Assembly (NCBI GenBank): GCA_947589125.1
Contig: CANPZZ010000008.1
Span: forward strand, 1 to 40,356
Reading direction: 5' to 3'
Source: an uncultured Lachnospiraceae bacterium
GTDB lineage: Bacteria > Bacillota > Clostridia > Lachnospirales > Lachnospiraceae
Length of the DNA: 40,356 nt
The position numbers and the translations under genes are program-made. Shown piece by piece: positions 16,688 to 24,207 of the stretch. The first letter of the stretch is position 1, and every line of letters starts with the position of its first letter. The notes under the pieces are model-generated. The model saw only the letters and a program-made list of their open reading frames with translations, was not told the DNA's origin and did not search any database.

Positions 16688-17320
16688 ATGGAAGGCAAAC
16701 TTATATTTACGATCGGACGGCAGTGCGGAAGTAAAGGGCGTTCCATCGGTCTGAAACTGGCGGAAACGATGGGGATCAAGTGTTACGACAAAGAACTTCT
16801 GACAGAAGCGGCCAAAAACAGCGGTCTCTGCAAGGAAGTATTTGAATCCCACGACGAGAAAGCGGCAGGCAGCTTCCTTTATTCTCTTGTTATGGATACC
16901 TATTCGATGGGATATAATACTTCATCTTATATGAATATGCCGATCAACCATAAGGTCTTTCTGGCTCAGTTTGATACGATCAAGAAGCTGGCGGAAGAAG
17001 AGTCCTGTGTGTTTGTAGGGCGCTGTGCGGATTATGCTCTGGCCGAGCACGCCAACACGGTTACGATCTTTATCACCGGGAACGAGGAAGATAAGATCCA
17101 TCATCTGATGGAACTTCATAATGTAAATGAATCAAAAGCCAAAGATATCATGATCAAGACAGATAAAAACCGTTCCAGCTATTATAATTACTATTCCGGC
17201 AAGAAGTGGGGTGACGCCAGGAATTATGATCTGTGCATTAACAGCAGCGAGGTAGGCGTCGACGGCGCAGTCAGGCTGATCAGCGAATTTGCCCGCCTCA
17301 AATCAGATTACCTTAGATAA
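16688..17320 (+). CDS. Cytidylate kinase-like family protein
   Basis: The protein has 210 residues with the P-loop variant TIGRQCGSKGRSIGLKLAE near the N-terminus. This matches the cytidylate-kinase-like family common in Clostridia, not the Cmk core enzyme. Other recognisable parts are YDKELLTEAAKNSGL and CVFVGRCADYAL. Family members resemble nucleoside-monophosphate kinases but their substrate has not been established. The ATG follows GGAAGGAGAGG. The gene is preceded by a hairpin and a possible -10, so it may be an independent unit. Confidence 0.85.
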   Translation: MEGKLIFTIGRQCGSKGRSIGLKLAETMGIKCYDKELLTEAAKNSGLCKEVFESHDEKAAGSFLYSLVMDTYSMGYNTSSYMNMPINHKVFLAQFDTIKKLAEEESCVFVGRCADYALAEHANTVTIFITGNEEDKIHHLMELHNVNESKAKDIMIKTDKNRSSYYNYYSGKKWGDARNYDLCINSSEVGVDGAVRLISEFARLKSDYLR

Positions 17321-17341
17321 CACAGGAGTACTATCGATATT

Positions 17342-19177
17342 ATGAATTATTTTCATATAGATTGGAAAAAAGGATTGGAGATGATCCGGCACAAGGCGTC
17401 TGCAGAAATTGCCGCTATGCTGATTGTCTCCATTTTCTGTTGCTTTGTCGCAGAAAGATATCAGAGGACTGCTCCGGATACAATTTCCATAATATCCGGC
17501 CAGACTGTCCCGGAAGAGAAAAGCACAGCGGATATCGCAGCTCTTCCTGCGGTTTCTCATGAAATAACCAATGCGGCAAACTCAGAGGATGACACAGCCG
17601 CGGTGAATAATATCTCTGGTACGGAGCAAACAGTCCCTCTCGAATCGCCAGAGGCAGAAAAGTCTGTGCCAGAAAAGGAAACCGGAGAAAAGTCTAATGT
17701 GGAAGAAACAATCGCAGAAGAAACGGCGGCAGAAGAGTCTTCCGCCGCTCCCAAAGAGCCTCTGACAGCGGCGGAGCTCATGGCGCAGGCCCCGCCTTCT
17801 CCCAGCAGACTTAATATGGCATACGAATTCGCTTCAGATATTCCCGGCGAACCTGAGGACAGCTACGCCGGAACCGCCTATCATAGACTGATCAACAGAG
17901 ACGAAGACTGGATATACCAGATCTACGGAAACAGGGCAGTTGCTCCCGGAATACTGGCCGTAAACCTTGGAATCACCGGAAAGAACATCGGCAATTATTC
18001 CGACTGGACGAACGTGGGCTTACTGTTTTATGACGGTGACGGCAATATGATCCAGGGATACTCCAACGCCAGGGATATTCTGGCTATGGCAAGCGTGTAT
18101 TCTTATTTTCATCCATTTGATAATATAGATGAGTTCTATCAATATGCGGAACAGCTATGGAAAAATTCCCACAAATACAGCCTCTCTGTCAGCGATGTGT
18201 ATTTCTGCGAGGGCGAATGTAAATACACTGATTTCCATATTAATGAAGATGAATCCGGATCAAATACTCCTTTAGATTCTCAGACGTCTGCCACAGGTAT
18301 AGCTTCTCCAGCCGTTGCGGAAGCAGCACCTGACCCGGCAGACCAGACATCCGCACCAACCGGAACTGACCCGGCAGACCAGACATCCGCATCAACCGCA
18401 ACTGTATCGTCTCAGCAGAGCAGCAGTGCCGGTAATATAATGGATGAGACCAAATGCCGCGGTCATGTGGATCTGATAATCCGAGCTACGATTATCGGCC
18501 TTGATGAAAGCAATAAGAATCTGTTTAAACTGGATACGCAAGGCAGTTCTGATAAAAACTACACAGATACCTGGAAAGGCTGGTCGATGCTCAGAAAGCG
18601 TTATGTATCCGATTTGCTTAAGCAGGACTGGTTCGATCTCTATGGGCTGACGATACCAGCCGGTATGCATATCCAGAATCCGCTTACCGCGGCGGAGATT
18701 CAGTATTATATGAATATGATGCCGGAGGATACCAGTGAAGAGCGGCGTACGCTGGTCAAATTGGCACTTCAGTCTGTGGGATCTATTCCATATTACATGG
18801 GTGGTAAGCCTTCCGGCCCAGGATATGAAGCGAACGGCTTTGGAAATCCGGTTGCTCCGGATATAAATGGTCGCAGCCTGAGAGGGCTGGATTGTTCCGG
18901 CTGGATCTCATGGCTCTACTGGACAGCGCTGGAACGTCATCTGCCGTATGAAAGTACAGACGGTCTTTGTGCCCTCGGCAGGCAAATTGACCGGTCTGAA
19001 TTAAAACCCGGCGATTATATCGTACGCACCGGCGATGACGCTCATGTATGCCTGTTCCTGGCCTGGGCTCCGGATGGTACCATGTATGTAATCCATGAAC
19101 GAGGAAGTTCCTGTAACAATGTGATCGTTAGCAATTCTGATCTGCACTGGCCTTACTACCGTAATTTGCTGGATTAA
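17342..19177 (+). CDS. Secreted/membrane-anchored NlpC/P60-type peptidoglycan hydrolase
   Basis: The protein has 611 residues. A short cytoplasmic tail is followed by one hydrophobic segment (about 20-38), then a Glu/Ser/Ala/Thr-rich spacer (about 50-145), a middle region of unknown fold, a second Ser/Thr/Pro-poor linker, and a C-terminal cysteine-peptidase-like domain (about 470-611). Candidate catalytic residues are Cys in LDCSGWISWLYW, His in DDAHVCLFLAW and a polar residue near VIHERGSS. This suggests cleavage of wall peptides outside the cell. The middle linker contains an exact-phase 36-bp tandem duplication. The ATG follows AGGAG. Specificity is unknown. Confidence 0.8.
   Translation: MNYFHIDWKKGLEMIRHKASAEIAAMLIVSIFCCFVAERYQRTAPDTISIISGQTVPEEKSTADIAALPAVSHEITNAANSEDDTAAVNNISGTEQTVPLESPEAEKSVPEKETGEKSNVEETIAEETAAEESSAAPKEPLTAAELMAQAPPSPSRLNMAYEFASDIPGEPEDSYAGTAYHRLINRDEDWIYQIYGNRAVAPGILAVNLGITGKNIGNYSDWTNVGLLFYDGDGNMIQGYSNARDILAMASVYSYFHPFDNIDEFYQYAEQLWKNSHKYSLSVSDVYFCEGECKYTDFHINEDESGSNTPLDSQTSATGIASPAVAEAAPDPADQTSAPTGTDPADQTSASTATVSSQQSSSAGNIMDETKCRGHVDLIIRATIIGLDESNKNLFKLDTQGSSDKNYTDTWKGWSMLRKRYVSDLLKQDWFDLYGLTIPAGMHIQNPLTAAEIQYYMNMMPEDTSEERRTLVKLALQSVGSIPYYMGGKPSGPGYEANGFGNPVAPDINGRSLRGLDCSGWISWLYWTALERHLPYESTDGLCALGRQIDRSELKPGDYIVRTGDDAHVCLFLAWAPDGTMYVIHERGSSCNNVIVSNSDLHWPYYRNLLD
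18332..18403 (+). repeat. 36-bp tandem duplication inside the NlpC/P60 gene
   Basis: Two consecutive 36-bp copies, differing at three positions, encode DPADQTSAPTGT and DPADQTSASTAT. They lie in a low-complexity linker, so they change linker length without disturbing a fold. Confidence 0.85.
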
Positions 19178-19199
19178 AAAGTCATTATTGACTTTTTAA
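19174..19199. terminator. AT-rich hairpin after the NlpC/P60 gene, overlapping the ttcA -35
   Basis: TTAAAAAGTCA and TGACTTTTTAA form a perfect 11-bp inverted repeat with a 4-nt TTAT loop. The T-rich arm could terminate transcription. The same bases carry the stop codon of the upstream gene and the TTGACT -35 of the next promoter. Confidence 0.55.
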
Positions 19200-19216
19200 A
19201 CGGTATATAGTAGAAT
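19188..19216 (+). promoter_or_regulatory. Promoter upstream of ttcA
   Basis: TTGACT and TAGAAT are separated by exactly 17 bp. The predicted start is near 19223, so a perfect 12-bp inverted repeat falls within the transcribed leader. Confidence 0.6.
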
Positions 19217-19227
19217 AGGACTATCGA

Positions 19228-19267
19228 AGCAACTATTCGCGAAAGTCTAGTTTAACGAATAGTTGCT
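19228..19267. repeat. Perfect 12-bp inverted repeat in the ttcA leader
   Basis: AGCAACTATTCG and CGAATAGTTGCT are perfectly complementary around a 16-nt loop. No T run follows. As RNA it would form a stable leader hairpin ending 16 bases before the ttcA start; as DNA it could be an operator just downstream of the promoter. Confidence 0.8.
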
Positions 19268-19283
19268 AGTGTAGGGGGCTGAT

Positions 19284-20021
19284 ATGAAGCTGCAGCGACT
19301 ATATAGTTTAACGCGTCAGGCAATCGATGATTACCAGTTGATTCAGGATGGTGATCGTATCGCTGTCGGAATCTCCGGCGGCAAGGACAGCCTGACGCTT
19401 CTTTATGCGCTGCATGGTCTGCAGAGGTTTTATCCGAAAAAATTCGAACTGCAGGCAATTACCGTAGATCTCGGTTATGAAGGGTTCGATCTTACCCCTG
19501 TAAAAACGCTCTGTGAGCGATTTCTGGTTCCGTACACGATAGTTTCTACAGATATCGGAAAAATATTGTTTCAGGAACGCAGGGAAACCAATCCCTGTTC
19601 TCTGTGTGCGAAGCTTCGGAAAGGCGCTCTTAATAAGGCGGCTGTTGACCTTGGCTGTAATAAAGTCGCGTATGCGCATCACAAAGACGACGTGATCGAA
19701 ACCATATTATTGTCGCTGATGTATGAAGGACGTTTCTACGCGTTTCCCCCTGAGACTTATCTGGACCGTTCCGGCCTGACAGTTATCCGGCCGATGATCT
19801 ATGTAAATGAAGCCGATGTGATCGGTTTTAAAAACAAATATAAACTTCCGGTATGTAAAAATCCATGTCCTGTGGATGGCTACACAAAACGCGAATATGT
19901 TAAAAAATTAACAAATAAATTAGTAATAGATAATCCCCAATTTAAGGATAATCTTTTCCATGCGATCACTTCCAGTTCTGTTCCCGGATGGTCGGCCGGA
20001 AAATATACGGAGGAAAATTAA
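19284..20021 (+). CDS. ttcA: TtcA-type tRNA 2-thiolation PP-loop ATPase
   Basis: The protein has 245 residues. The PP-loop SGGKDS lies at residues 30-35. The cysteines in NPCSLCAKLRKG and in CKNPCPVDG fit the TtcA/Ncs6-like group that binds an iron-sulfur cluster and thiolates tRNA. AYAHHKDDVIETILL is the family's second conserved block. The expected role is 2-thiocytidine formation in tRNA, though Firmicutes members are less studied. The start follows AGGGGG. The recombinase gene begins 3 bp after its stop and is probably co-transcribed. Confidence 0.85.
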   Translation: MKLQRLYSLTRQAIDDYQLIQDGDRIAVGISGGKDSLTLLYALHGLQRFYPKKFELQAITVDLGYEGFDLTPVKTLCERFLVPYTIVSTDIGKILFQERRETNPCSLCAKLRKGALNKAAVDLGCNKVAYAHHKDDVIETILLSLMYEGRFYAFPPETYLDRSGLTVIRPMIYVNEADVIGFKNKYKLPVCKNPCPVDGYTKREYVKKLTNKLVIDNPQFKDNLFHAITSSSVPGWSAGKYTEEN

Positions 20022-20024
20022 ATT

Positions 20025-21170
20025 ATGGCCGGTAATATCCCATATTATGAACAAAAAGACCGAGAAAACACGCTTCGTCTGCGCGAAATGATCAAGGAAC
20101 TGCCGCCCTTCTGCGTCGATTTCTTCCGCGGGATCGAGCCGCAGACGTCATCCAGGACCAGAATCGCCTATGCTTACGATATGAAGGTTTTCTTCGAATT
20201 CCTGAAAAAAGAAAACCCTATGCTCAGTTCCCTGGATATCCGTGATATTACGCTGGAGCATCTTGATCAGATCCGTGCAGGCGATCTGGAAGAATACATG
20301 GAATATCTGAAATACCGCTATGACGATAAGAATGCGGAAGTCGTCGTCAACAAAGAACGCGGCATAATGCGGAAAATCTCCTCTTTGAAAAGCTTCTACA
20401 ACTACTTCTACCGCCAGGAACGGCTGAAGAACAATCCGGCAGCTCTGATAAAGCTGCCCAAGCTGCATGAAAAAGAGATCATCCGACTGGATATCGACGA
20501 AGTGGCCATGCTGCTCGACACCGTGGAAAACGGTGATTCCCTGACAAAGAAGCAGCGGGAATTTCACGAAAAAACACAGGTAAGGGATCTGGCGCTCATG
20601 ACGCTTCTTCTGGGAACCGGGATCCGTGTATCAGAATGCGTTGGTCTGGATATCAGCGATGTGGACTTCAAAAACAGCGGGATCCGAATCCACCGCAAAG
20701 GCGGCAAGGAAGTTACGGTCTATTTCGGCGATGAAGTTGAAGAAGCTCTGCTTGAATATCTGGAACAGCGCAGGCATATCGTTCCGGCCGAGGGGCACGA
20801 AAACGCACTCTTCCTCTCTCTGCAGATGAAACGGATGTCCGTGCGCAGTGTAGAAAATCTGGTAAAGAAATATGCCAGGATCGTCACACCGCTCAAAAAG
20901 ATCACTCCGCATAAGCTTCGCAGCACCTACGGTACAACTCTGTATCAGGAAACAGGCGATATCTATCTGGTTGCGGATGTTCTCGGCCATACCGATGTTA
21001 ATACGACCAAGAAGCACTATGCGGCTCTGGATAATGAACGCAGACGCAGCGCACGCGACAAAGTCCGTCTCCGCGAAGAATCTCCTGCCCTGCCATCCGC
21101 CGTGGCCGCCGTTATACAGGCAGGGCCGGCAGATAACGCGGCCATGGATGACTCAGGCAGCGATGACTAA
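20025..21170 (+). CDS. Tyrosine recombinase, XerC/XerD-like
   Basis: The protein has 381 residues with the N-terminal SAM-like DNA-binding domain (about 30-145) and a C-terminal catalytic domain. Catalytic residues are visible as Arg in GTGIRVSECVGLD, Lys in HRKGGKE, HKLRSTYG (His and Arg), LGHTDVNTT (second His) and Tyr in KKHYAALD. It is longer than standard Xer proteins (about 300) owing to an N-terminal extension and a polar C-terminal tail. Chromosomal context beside ttcA, and the lack of phage genes or attachment sites, suggest a resident Xer-like protein. Whether it resolves dif sites is unknown. Confidence 0.88.
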   Translation: MAGNIPYYEQKDRENTLRLREMIKELPPFCVDFFRGIEPQTSSRTRIAYAYDMKVFFEFLKKENPMLSSLDIRDITLEHLDQIRAGDLEEYMEYLKYRYDDKNAEVVVNKERGIMRKISSLKSFYNYFYRQERLKNNPAALIKLPKLHEKEIIRLDIDEVAMLLDTVENGDSLTKKQREFHEKTQVRDLALMTLLLGTGIRVSECVGLDISDVDFKNSGIRIHRKGGKEVTVYFGDEVEEALLEYLEQRRHIVPAEGHENALFLSLQMKRMSVRSVENLVKKYARIVTPLKKITPHKLRSTYGTTLYQETGDIYLVADVLGHTDVNTTKKHYAALDNERRRSARDKVRLREESPALPSAVAAVIQAGPADNAAMDDSGSDD

Positions 21171-21213
21171 ACAAATTGCCGATTACATTACCGATTATCG
21201 TTCAATCACTTGA

Positions 21214-21236
21214 TATAATATTCTTTCGATATTATA
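21214..21236. terminator. AT-only hairpin between convergent recombinase and LysM genes
   Basis: TATAATAT and ATATTATA form a perfect 8-bp stem with a 7-nt loop in the short gap between convergent genes. It is a weak candidate for a bidirectional terminator. Confidence 0.35.
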
Positions 21237-21237
21237 T

Positions 21238-21537
21238 TCATTCATCTGCGCCGTACATTATGGTCAGATAACATCCCTCGTGAATCGTATCGCCATTCAG
21301 ACGATTCATCTTCTTAAGCAGCTTGATATACTCCTGGGTCGATAATCCCAGTTCCGGAGCATACTTATGGGCAATGCTCCATAAAGAATCTCCGTCGTTA
21401 ATCTCGATACTGGTATAATAAACGGCCTTACCGGTTTGTGCCGGCTCCTTCGCCATCGTATTCATCAGAGTGCTTCCGCAGAAGCCAAAACCAAGCATAA
21501 CGATTGCCGCGGCTGCAAGAAAACTCCTTCTCATCAT
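21238..21537 (-). CDS. YneA-like LysM protein, probable SOS-induced division inhibitor
   Basis: The protein has 99 residues with a signal/anchor segment (about 5-22) and one LysM domain (about 43-93: INDGDSLWSIAHKYAPE, then CYLTIMYG). The start is supported by GGAGG 6 nt upstream. It is divergent from lexA, and its promoter is overlapped by LexA-box-like palindromes. This is the layout of B. subtilis yneA-lexA, where YneA delays division during DNA damage. The sequence is not close enough to YneA to name it; the assignment rests on domain, size and context. Confidence 0.75.
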   Translation of the reverse strand: MMRRSFLAAAAIVMLGFGFCGSTLMNTMAKEPAQTGKAVYYTSIEINDGDSLWSIAHKYAPELGLSTQEYIKLLKKMNRLNGDTIHEGCYLTIMYGADE

Positions 21538-21552
21538 ATCGCGCCTCCATGC

Positions 21553-21579
21553 CGAACGTATGTTGCGAACAAATGTTCT
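21553..21579. promoter_or_regulatory. Two overlapping LexA-box-like palindromes in the yneA-like leader
   Basis: CGAACGTATGTTGC (21553-21566) and CGAACAAATGTTCT (21566-21579) share one base. The second contains a perfect GAAC-N4-GTTC. Both match the Gram-positive LexA box CGAAC-N4-GTTCG and lie downstream of the LysM-gene -10, where a bound repressor would block transcription. Confidence 0.8.
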
Positions 21580-21589
21580 GTATGTTCTT

Positions 21590-21617
21590 ATTATACCATC
21601 GAACAGATGTTTGTCAA
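21590..21617 (-). promoter_or_regulatory. Promoter of the yneA-like gene
   Basis: On the minus strand, a perfect TTGACA (21617-21612) and a perfect TATAAT (21595-21590) are separated by 16 bp. A LexA-box-like site occupies the spacer and enters the -35. Confidence 0.8.
21600..21613. promoter_or_regulatory. LexA-box-like site inside the yneA-like promoter
   Basis: CGAACAGATGTTTG has the GAAC-N4-GTTT form. It lies between and partly over the -10 and -35 of the LysM gene. Confidence 0.7.
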
Positions 21618-21636
21618 GATATTTTTTGATTTTTTT

Positions 21637-21673
21637 CGAACAAAAGTTTGCATTTTAGCCGAACATATGGTAA
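21637..21673. promoter_or_regulatory. Two LexA-box-like sites in the lexA promoter region
   Basis: CGAACAAAAGTTTG (21637-21650) and the half-degenerate CGAACATATGGTAA (21660-21673) lie 45-80 bp before lexA. A TTTGCA/TAAGATAAT-like promoter may overlap them. They imply autoregulation of lexA. Confidence 0.65.
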
Positions 21674-21717
21674 GATAATAGCAGAAACAGAATATGTGTT
21701 CTGATTGGAGGTAAATT

Positions 21718-22332
21718 ATGGCACAGGGGAAGATCAGTGCGAAACAGCAGGAGATACTGGAATATATTAAAGAGACGATTCTGAAGAAAGGATACCCGCC
21801 CGCGGTCCGTGAGATCTGCGAAGCGGTTCATTTAAAGTCCACTTCTTCTGTCCATTCCCATCTTGAAACCCTGGAGAAGAACGGCTATATCCGCAGAGAT
21901 CCGACAAAGCCCAGAACGATCGAGATCATCGACGACTGTTTTAATCTGACCCGCAGAGAGGTCGTTAATGTTCCGCTTGTCGGTACAATCGCAGCCGGCC
22001 AGCCAATCCTGGCTGAGCAGAATATTGAGAATTATTTTCCGATTCCTGTAGAATTTTTACCGAACCAGGAGACATTTATGCTTCGCGTGAAAGGCGACAG
22101 CATGATCAATGTCGGCATCTTTGACGGCGACCAGATCATTGTCAAGAGCCAGCCTTCCGCCCGCAACGGAGAGATCGTCGCCGCTCTTGTTGATGATTCC
22201 GCGACGGTGAAGCGTTTTTATAAGGAGAACGGCCACTACCGTCTCCAGCCCGAGAATGACAATATGGACCCGATCATCGTAGATCATGTCGATATTCTCG
22301 GCGTCGTGATCGGCCTGATTCGTATGATGTAA
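21718..22332 (+). CDS. lexA: SOS transcriptional repressor LexA
   Basis: The protein has 204 residues with an N-terminal winged helix-turn-helix (about 1-65; YPPAVREICEAVHLKSTSSVHSHLETL in segments) and a C-terminal S24 autoprotease domain. The self-cleavage bond is Ala93-Gly94 in GTIAAGQP. The catalytic pair is Ser128 in GDSMI and Lys165 in ATVKRF. It represses DNA-damage genes until RecA-stimulated cleavage. GGAGG lies 7 nt upstream of the ATG. The LexA-box-like sites in its own upstream region and in front of the LysM gene support a local SOS circuit. Confidence 0.97.
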   Translation: MAQGKISAKQQEILEYIKETILKKGYPPAVREICEAVHLKSTSSVHSHLETLEKNGYIRRDPTKPRTIEIIDDCFNLTRREVVNVPLVGTIAAGQPILAEQNIENYFPIPVEFLPNQETFMLRVKGDSMINVGIFDGDQIIVKSQPSARNGEIVAALVDDSATVKRFYKENGHYRLQPENDNMDPIIVDHVDILGVVIGLIRMM

Positions 22333-22387
22333 GTTATAAAGACATAATATGAACCGTGTCATTGTTACCGCTTGTGCTTTGTAATAT

Positions 22388-22440
22388 AATATCCGCCCGA
22401 GCAGGGATTATCTCCCCCCGCCCAGACGGATATTTTCATT
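22388..22440. terminator. Terminator-like hairpin between lexA and rsfS
   Basis: AATATCCG and CGGATATT form an 8-bp stem enclosing a GC-rich loop with an inner GGG/CCC pairing, followed by TTTT. It sits between convergent genes and could serve both. Confidence 0.5.
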
Positions 22441-22445
22441 ACATC

Positions 22446-22485
22446 GAATCTCTCTGTGAATATTTCATTGAATCTCTCTGTGAAT
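22446..22485. repeat. Short direct repeat after lexA
   Basis: The 16-bp word GAATCTCTCTGTGAAT occurs twice, offset by 24 bp, in the otherwise empty gap between lexA and rsfS. Confidence 0.8.
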
Positions 22486-22501
22486 GCGTCACAGACGGTT
22501 A

Positions 22502-22918
22502 TTACACATCCTCTTCCACCAGTTTCCCGTCTCTCCAGATCCTCTCAAGATCATAGAACAGCCGGTCCTCCCTGCAGAACGCGTGAACGATCATATCGCC
22601 ATAGTCCATCAGGATCCAGTTGGCCGTGCCGTAGCCTTCGATCTGACGGCACGCATACCCTGCTTTGCCGAGGACTTCCTCTACGTTATCCACCATTGCC
22701 TGAACCTGATTGGGATTGGACCCGTCGGCAATGATAAAATAATCTGCGAGTACAGAAACCTTGCTGATATCGATGATCTTGATGTTCTGCCCCTTCTTGT
22801 CTTCCAGCGCTTCTTTCGCCAGGCGTACCATCTCGGGCGCATCGGCCAGATTCTCTGTCGCGTTCCGGTCCTGAGGCATTTTCTCTCCGGCCGGTTCTTT
22901 CTTTTTCACTTCACCCAT
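22502..22918 (-). CDS. rsfS: Ribosomal silencing factor RsfS
   Basis: The protein has 138 residues from the internal Met (MGEVKKK), which has AAGGAG upstream; the ORF-track extension has no such site. The RsfS/Iojap domain (about 40-135) is shown by ALEDKKGQNIKIIDISKVS, DYFIIADGSNPNQV and WILMDYGDMIVHAF. RsfS binds ribosomal protein L14 and blocks subunit joining in slow growth. The charged N-terminal tail is somewhat longer than usual. It is the last gene of the rplU-to-rsfS cluster. Confidence 0.94.
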   Translation of the reverse strand: MGEVKKKEPAGEKMPQDRNATENLADAPEMVRLAKEALEDKKGQNIKIIDISKVSVLADYFIIADGSNPNQVQAMVDNVEEVLGKAGYACRQIEGYGTANWILMDYGDMIVHAFCREDRLFYDLERIWRDGKLVEEDV

Positions 22919-22965
22919 GCGTATTCTCCTTTTTGTGAAATTATCCGCCGCAGGCACGGCGTGTT

Positions 22966-23562
22966 TTAAGGACGTTCTTTACGGTGTGTTTGCCGCTCTT
23001 CACACAGATACCGGTATGTCCTTTCGGTCATCGGATCAATGGACATACCGCGTTTATTCAGATAAGTAAGCGTGCCTTCCACGATCTGAAACAGGGCTTC
23101 GTCAATATCTTCGAATGCCAGCCGGCGCATCGCGGGCAGATTATCCGCCTTATCGCGCCGTACTTCGATATAATCCGCGATATAAAGGATCTTGTCCAAA
23201 AGCCCCATGTTCGGTTTCCCCGTGGTATGGCACGCGATGGCGCTCAGTATCTCTTCGTCCTTGATCCCATAACGTTCTTTCGCCATCCATGCGCCCAGCT
23301 TGGCGTGAAGGACAGCCGGAGCCGCCTTCTCCTCGTCCGTCAGCGGTATTCCGTGCTTGCTGCAGCGGCTGACGTAGCTGTCTTCCGGATAACATTTGGC
23401 ACAGTCATGCAGAAGTCCTGCGATCTCGGCCTTCTCCAGCGGATAGCCATACCGCATGGCCAGACAGACGCAGGTATAGGACACACTCAATGTATGCTCA
23501 TACCGGGATTCGCTCAGCTTCTTCTTCAGCTTTTTTCTCGCATATTGAATGAATTCATTCAT
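22966..23562 (-). CDS. yqeK: YqeK-type HD-domain hydrolase
   Basis: The protein has 198 residues from the Met in MNEFIQYARK, which follows GGGAG and overlaps the nadD stop by 8 bases. The HD-domain metal ligands are visible in RYEHTLSV, LLHDCAK, VLHAKLGA and the IADYIE segment. YqeK proteins hydrolyse diadenosine tetraphosphate symmetrically. The nadD-yqeK-rsfS order is a very common Firmicutes module. Confidence 0.93.
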   Translation of the reverse strand: MNEFIQYARKKLKKKLSESRYEHTLSVSYTCVCLAMRYGYPLEKAEIAGLLHDCAKCYPEDSYVSRCSKHGIPLTDEEKAAPAVLHAKLGAWMAKERYGIKDEEILSAIACHTTGKPNMGLLDKILYIADYIEVRRDKADNLPAMRRLAFEDIDEALFQIVEGTLTYLNKRGMSIDPMTERTYRYLCEERQTHRKERP

Positions 23563-24175
23563 GGCGTTTCTCCCTGTACAGACGATGTTCTTCAATATAA
23601 TCCGCTACGGATTCCGGTACCCACTGCCGGATGTCAAGGCCGTCTTCCACGGCTTTCCGAATCTCATGGGAGGAAATATCCACCTCCGGGCAGTGAAGCT
23701 TTCCAATCCTGGCGCCGAAACGTTCCTCAAGGTATGCGATCTGACCGTCCAGAGAGCGGTGAAACTCCTCGTATTCACGGGAAGCCGCCAGGATCTCAGC
23801 CCTCGCGAGGACCTCTTCCGGATGGTACCAGTTCTCGATCTCATACAGGGAATCCGCTCCGATGATAAAATAAAACATATCCGCGGGGAATTCTTCCGCA
23901 AGCAGCTTAAGCGTCATAGCGGTATAGGTCGTCCCCGTCCGGGACGTCTCAAACTCCGAGAGAACCAGACCCGACTCGCCCTCCAATGCCAGGGAAACCA
24001 TGGCACAGCGGACCTTTGCCGGGGATATCTCGTGGTCCTTCTTGTGCGGCGGCTGTCCGGAAGGCATGTACCAGACCTGATCAAGACAGTATTCTTTATA
24101 GGCCTGTCTGCCCAGCATCAGATGTCCGTTATGGATCGGGTCGAACGTGCCGCCCATAATTCCGATTCTGGCCAT
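23555..24175 (-). CDS. nadD: Nicotinate-nucleotide adenylyltransferase
   Basis: The protein has 206 residues. The nucleotidyltransferase motif GGTFDPIHNGHL is at the N-terminus, and the C-terminal ISSHEIRKAVEDG corresponds to the ISSTxIR motif (the usual Thr is His here). The enzyme makes nicotinic acid adenine dinucleotide in NAD synthesis. AAGGAG precedes the ATG, and the stop overlaps the yqeK start. Confidence 0.95.
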   Translation of the reverse strand: MARIGIMGGTFDPIHNGHLMLGRQAYKEYCLDQVWYMPSGQPPHKKDHEISPAKVRCAMVSLALEGESGLVLSEFETSRTGTTYTAMTLKLLAEEFPADMFYFIIGADSLYEIENWYHPEEVLARAEILAASREYEEFHRSLDGQIAYLEERFGARIGKLHCPEVDISSHEIRKAVEDGLDIRQWVPESVADYIEEHRLYREKRHE

Positions 24176-24207
24176 ATCCGGAGACTCCTTATCATTTATC
24201 GTAAATA

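Noticed and set aside
20025-21170. Integrase of a mobile element
   Set aside because: No phage or conjugation genes, no tRNA or repeat pair for attachment sites, and a stable chromosomal context; more likely a resident Xer-like protein.
22984-23865. 293-residue + strand ORF opposite yqeK/nadD
   Set aside because: The opposite strand encodes two clear genes with full motifs; this frame shows no family features.
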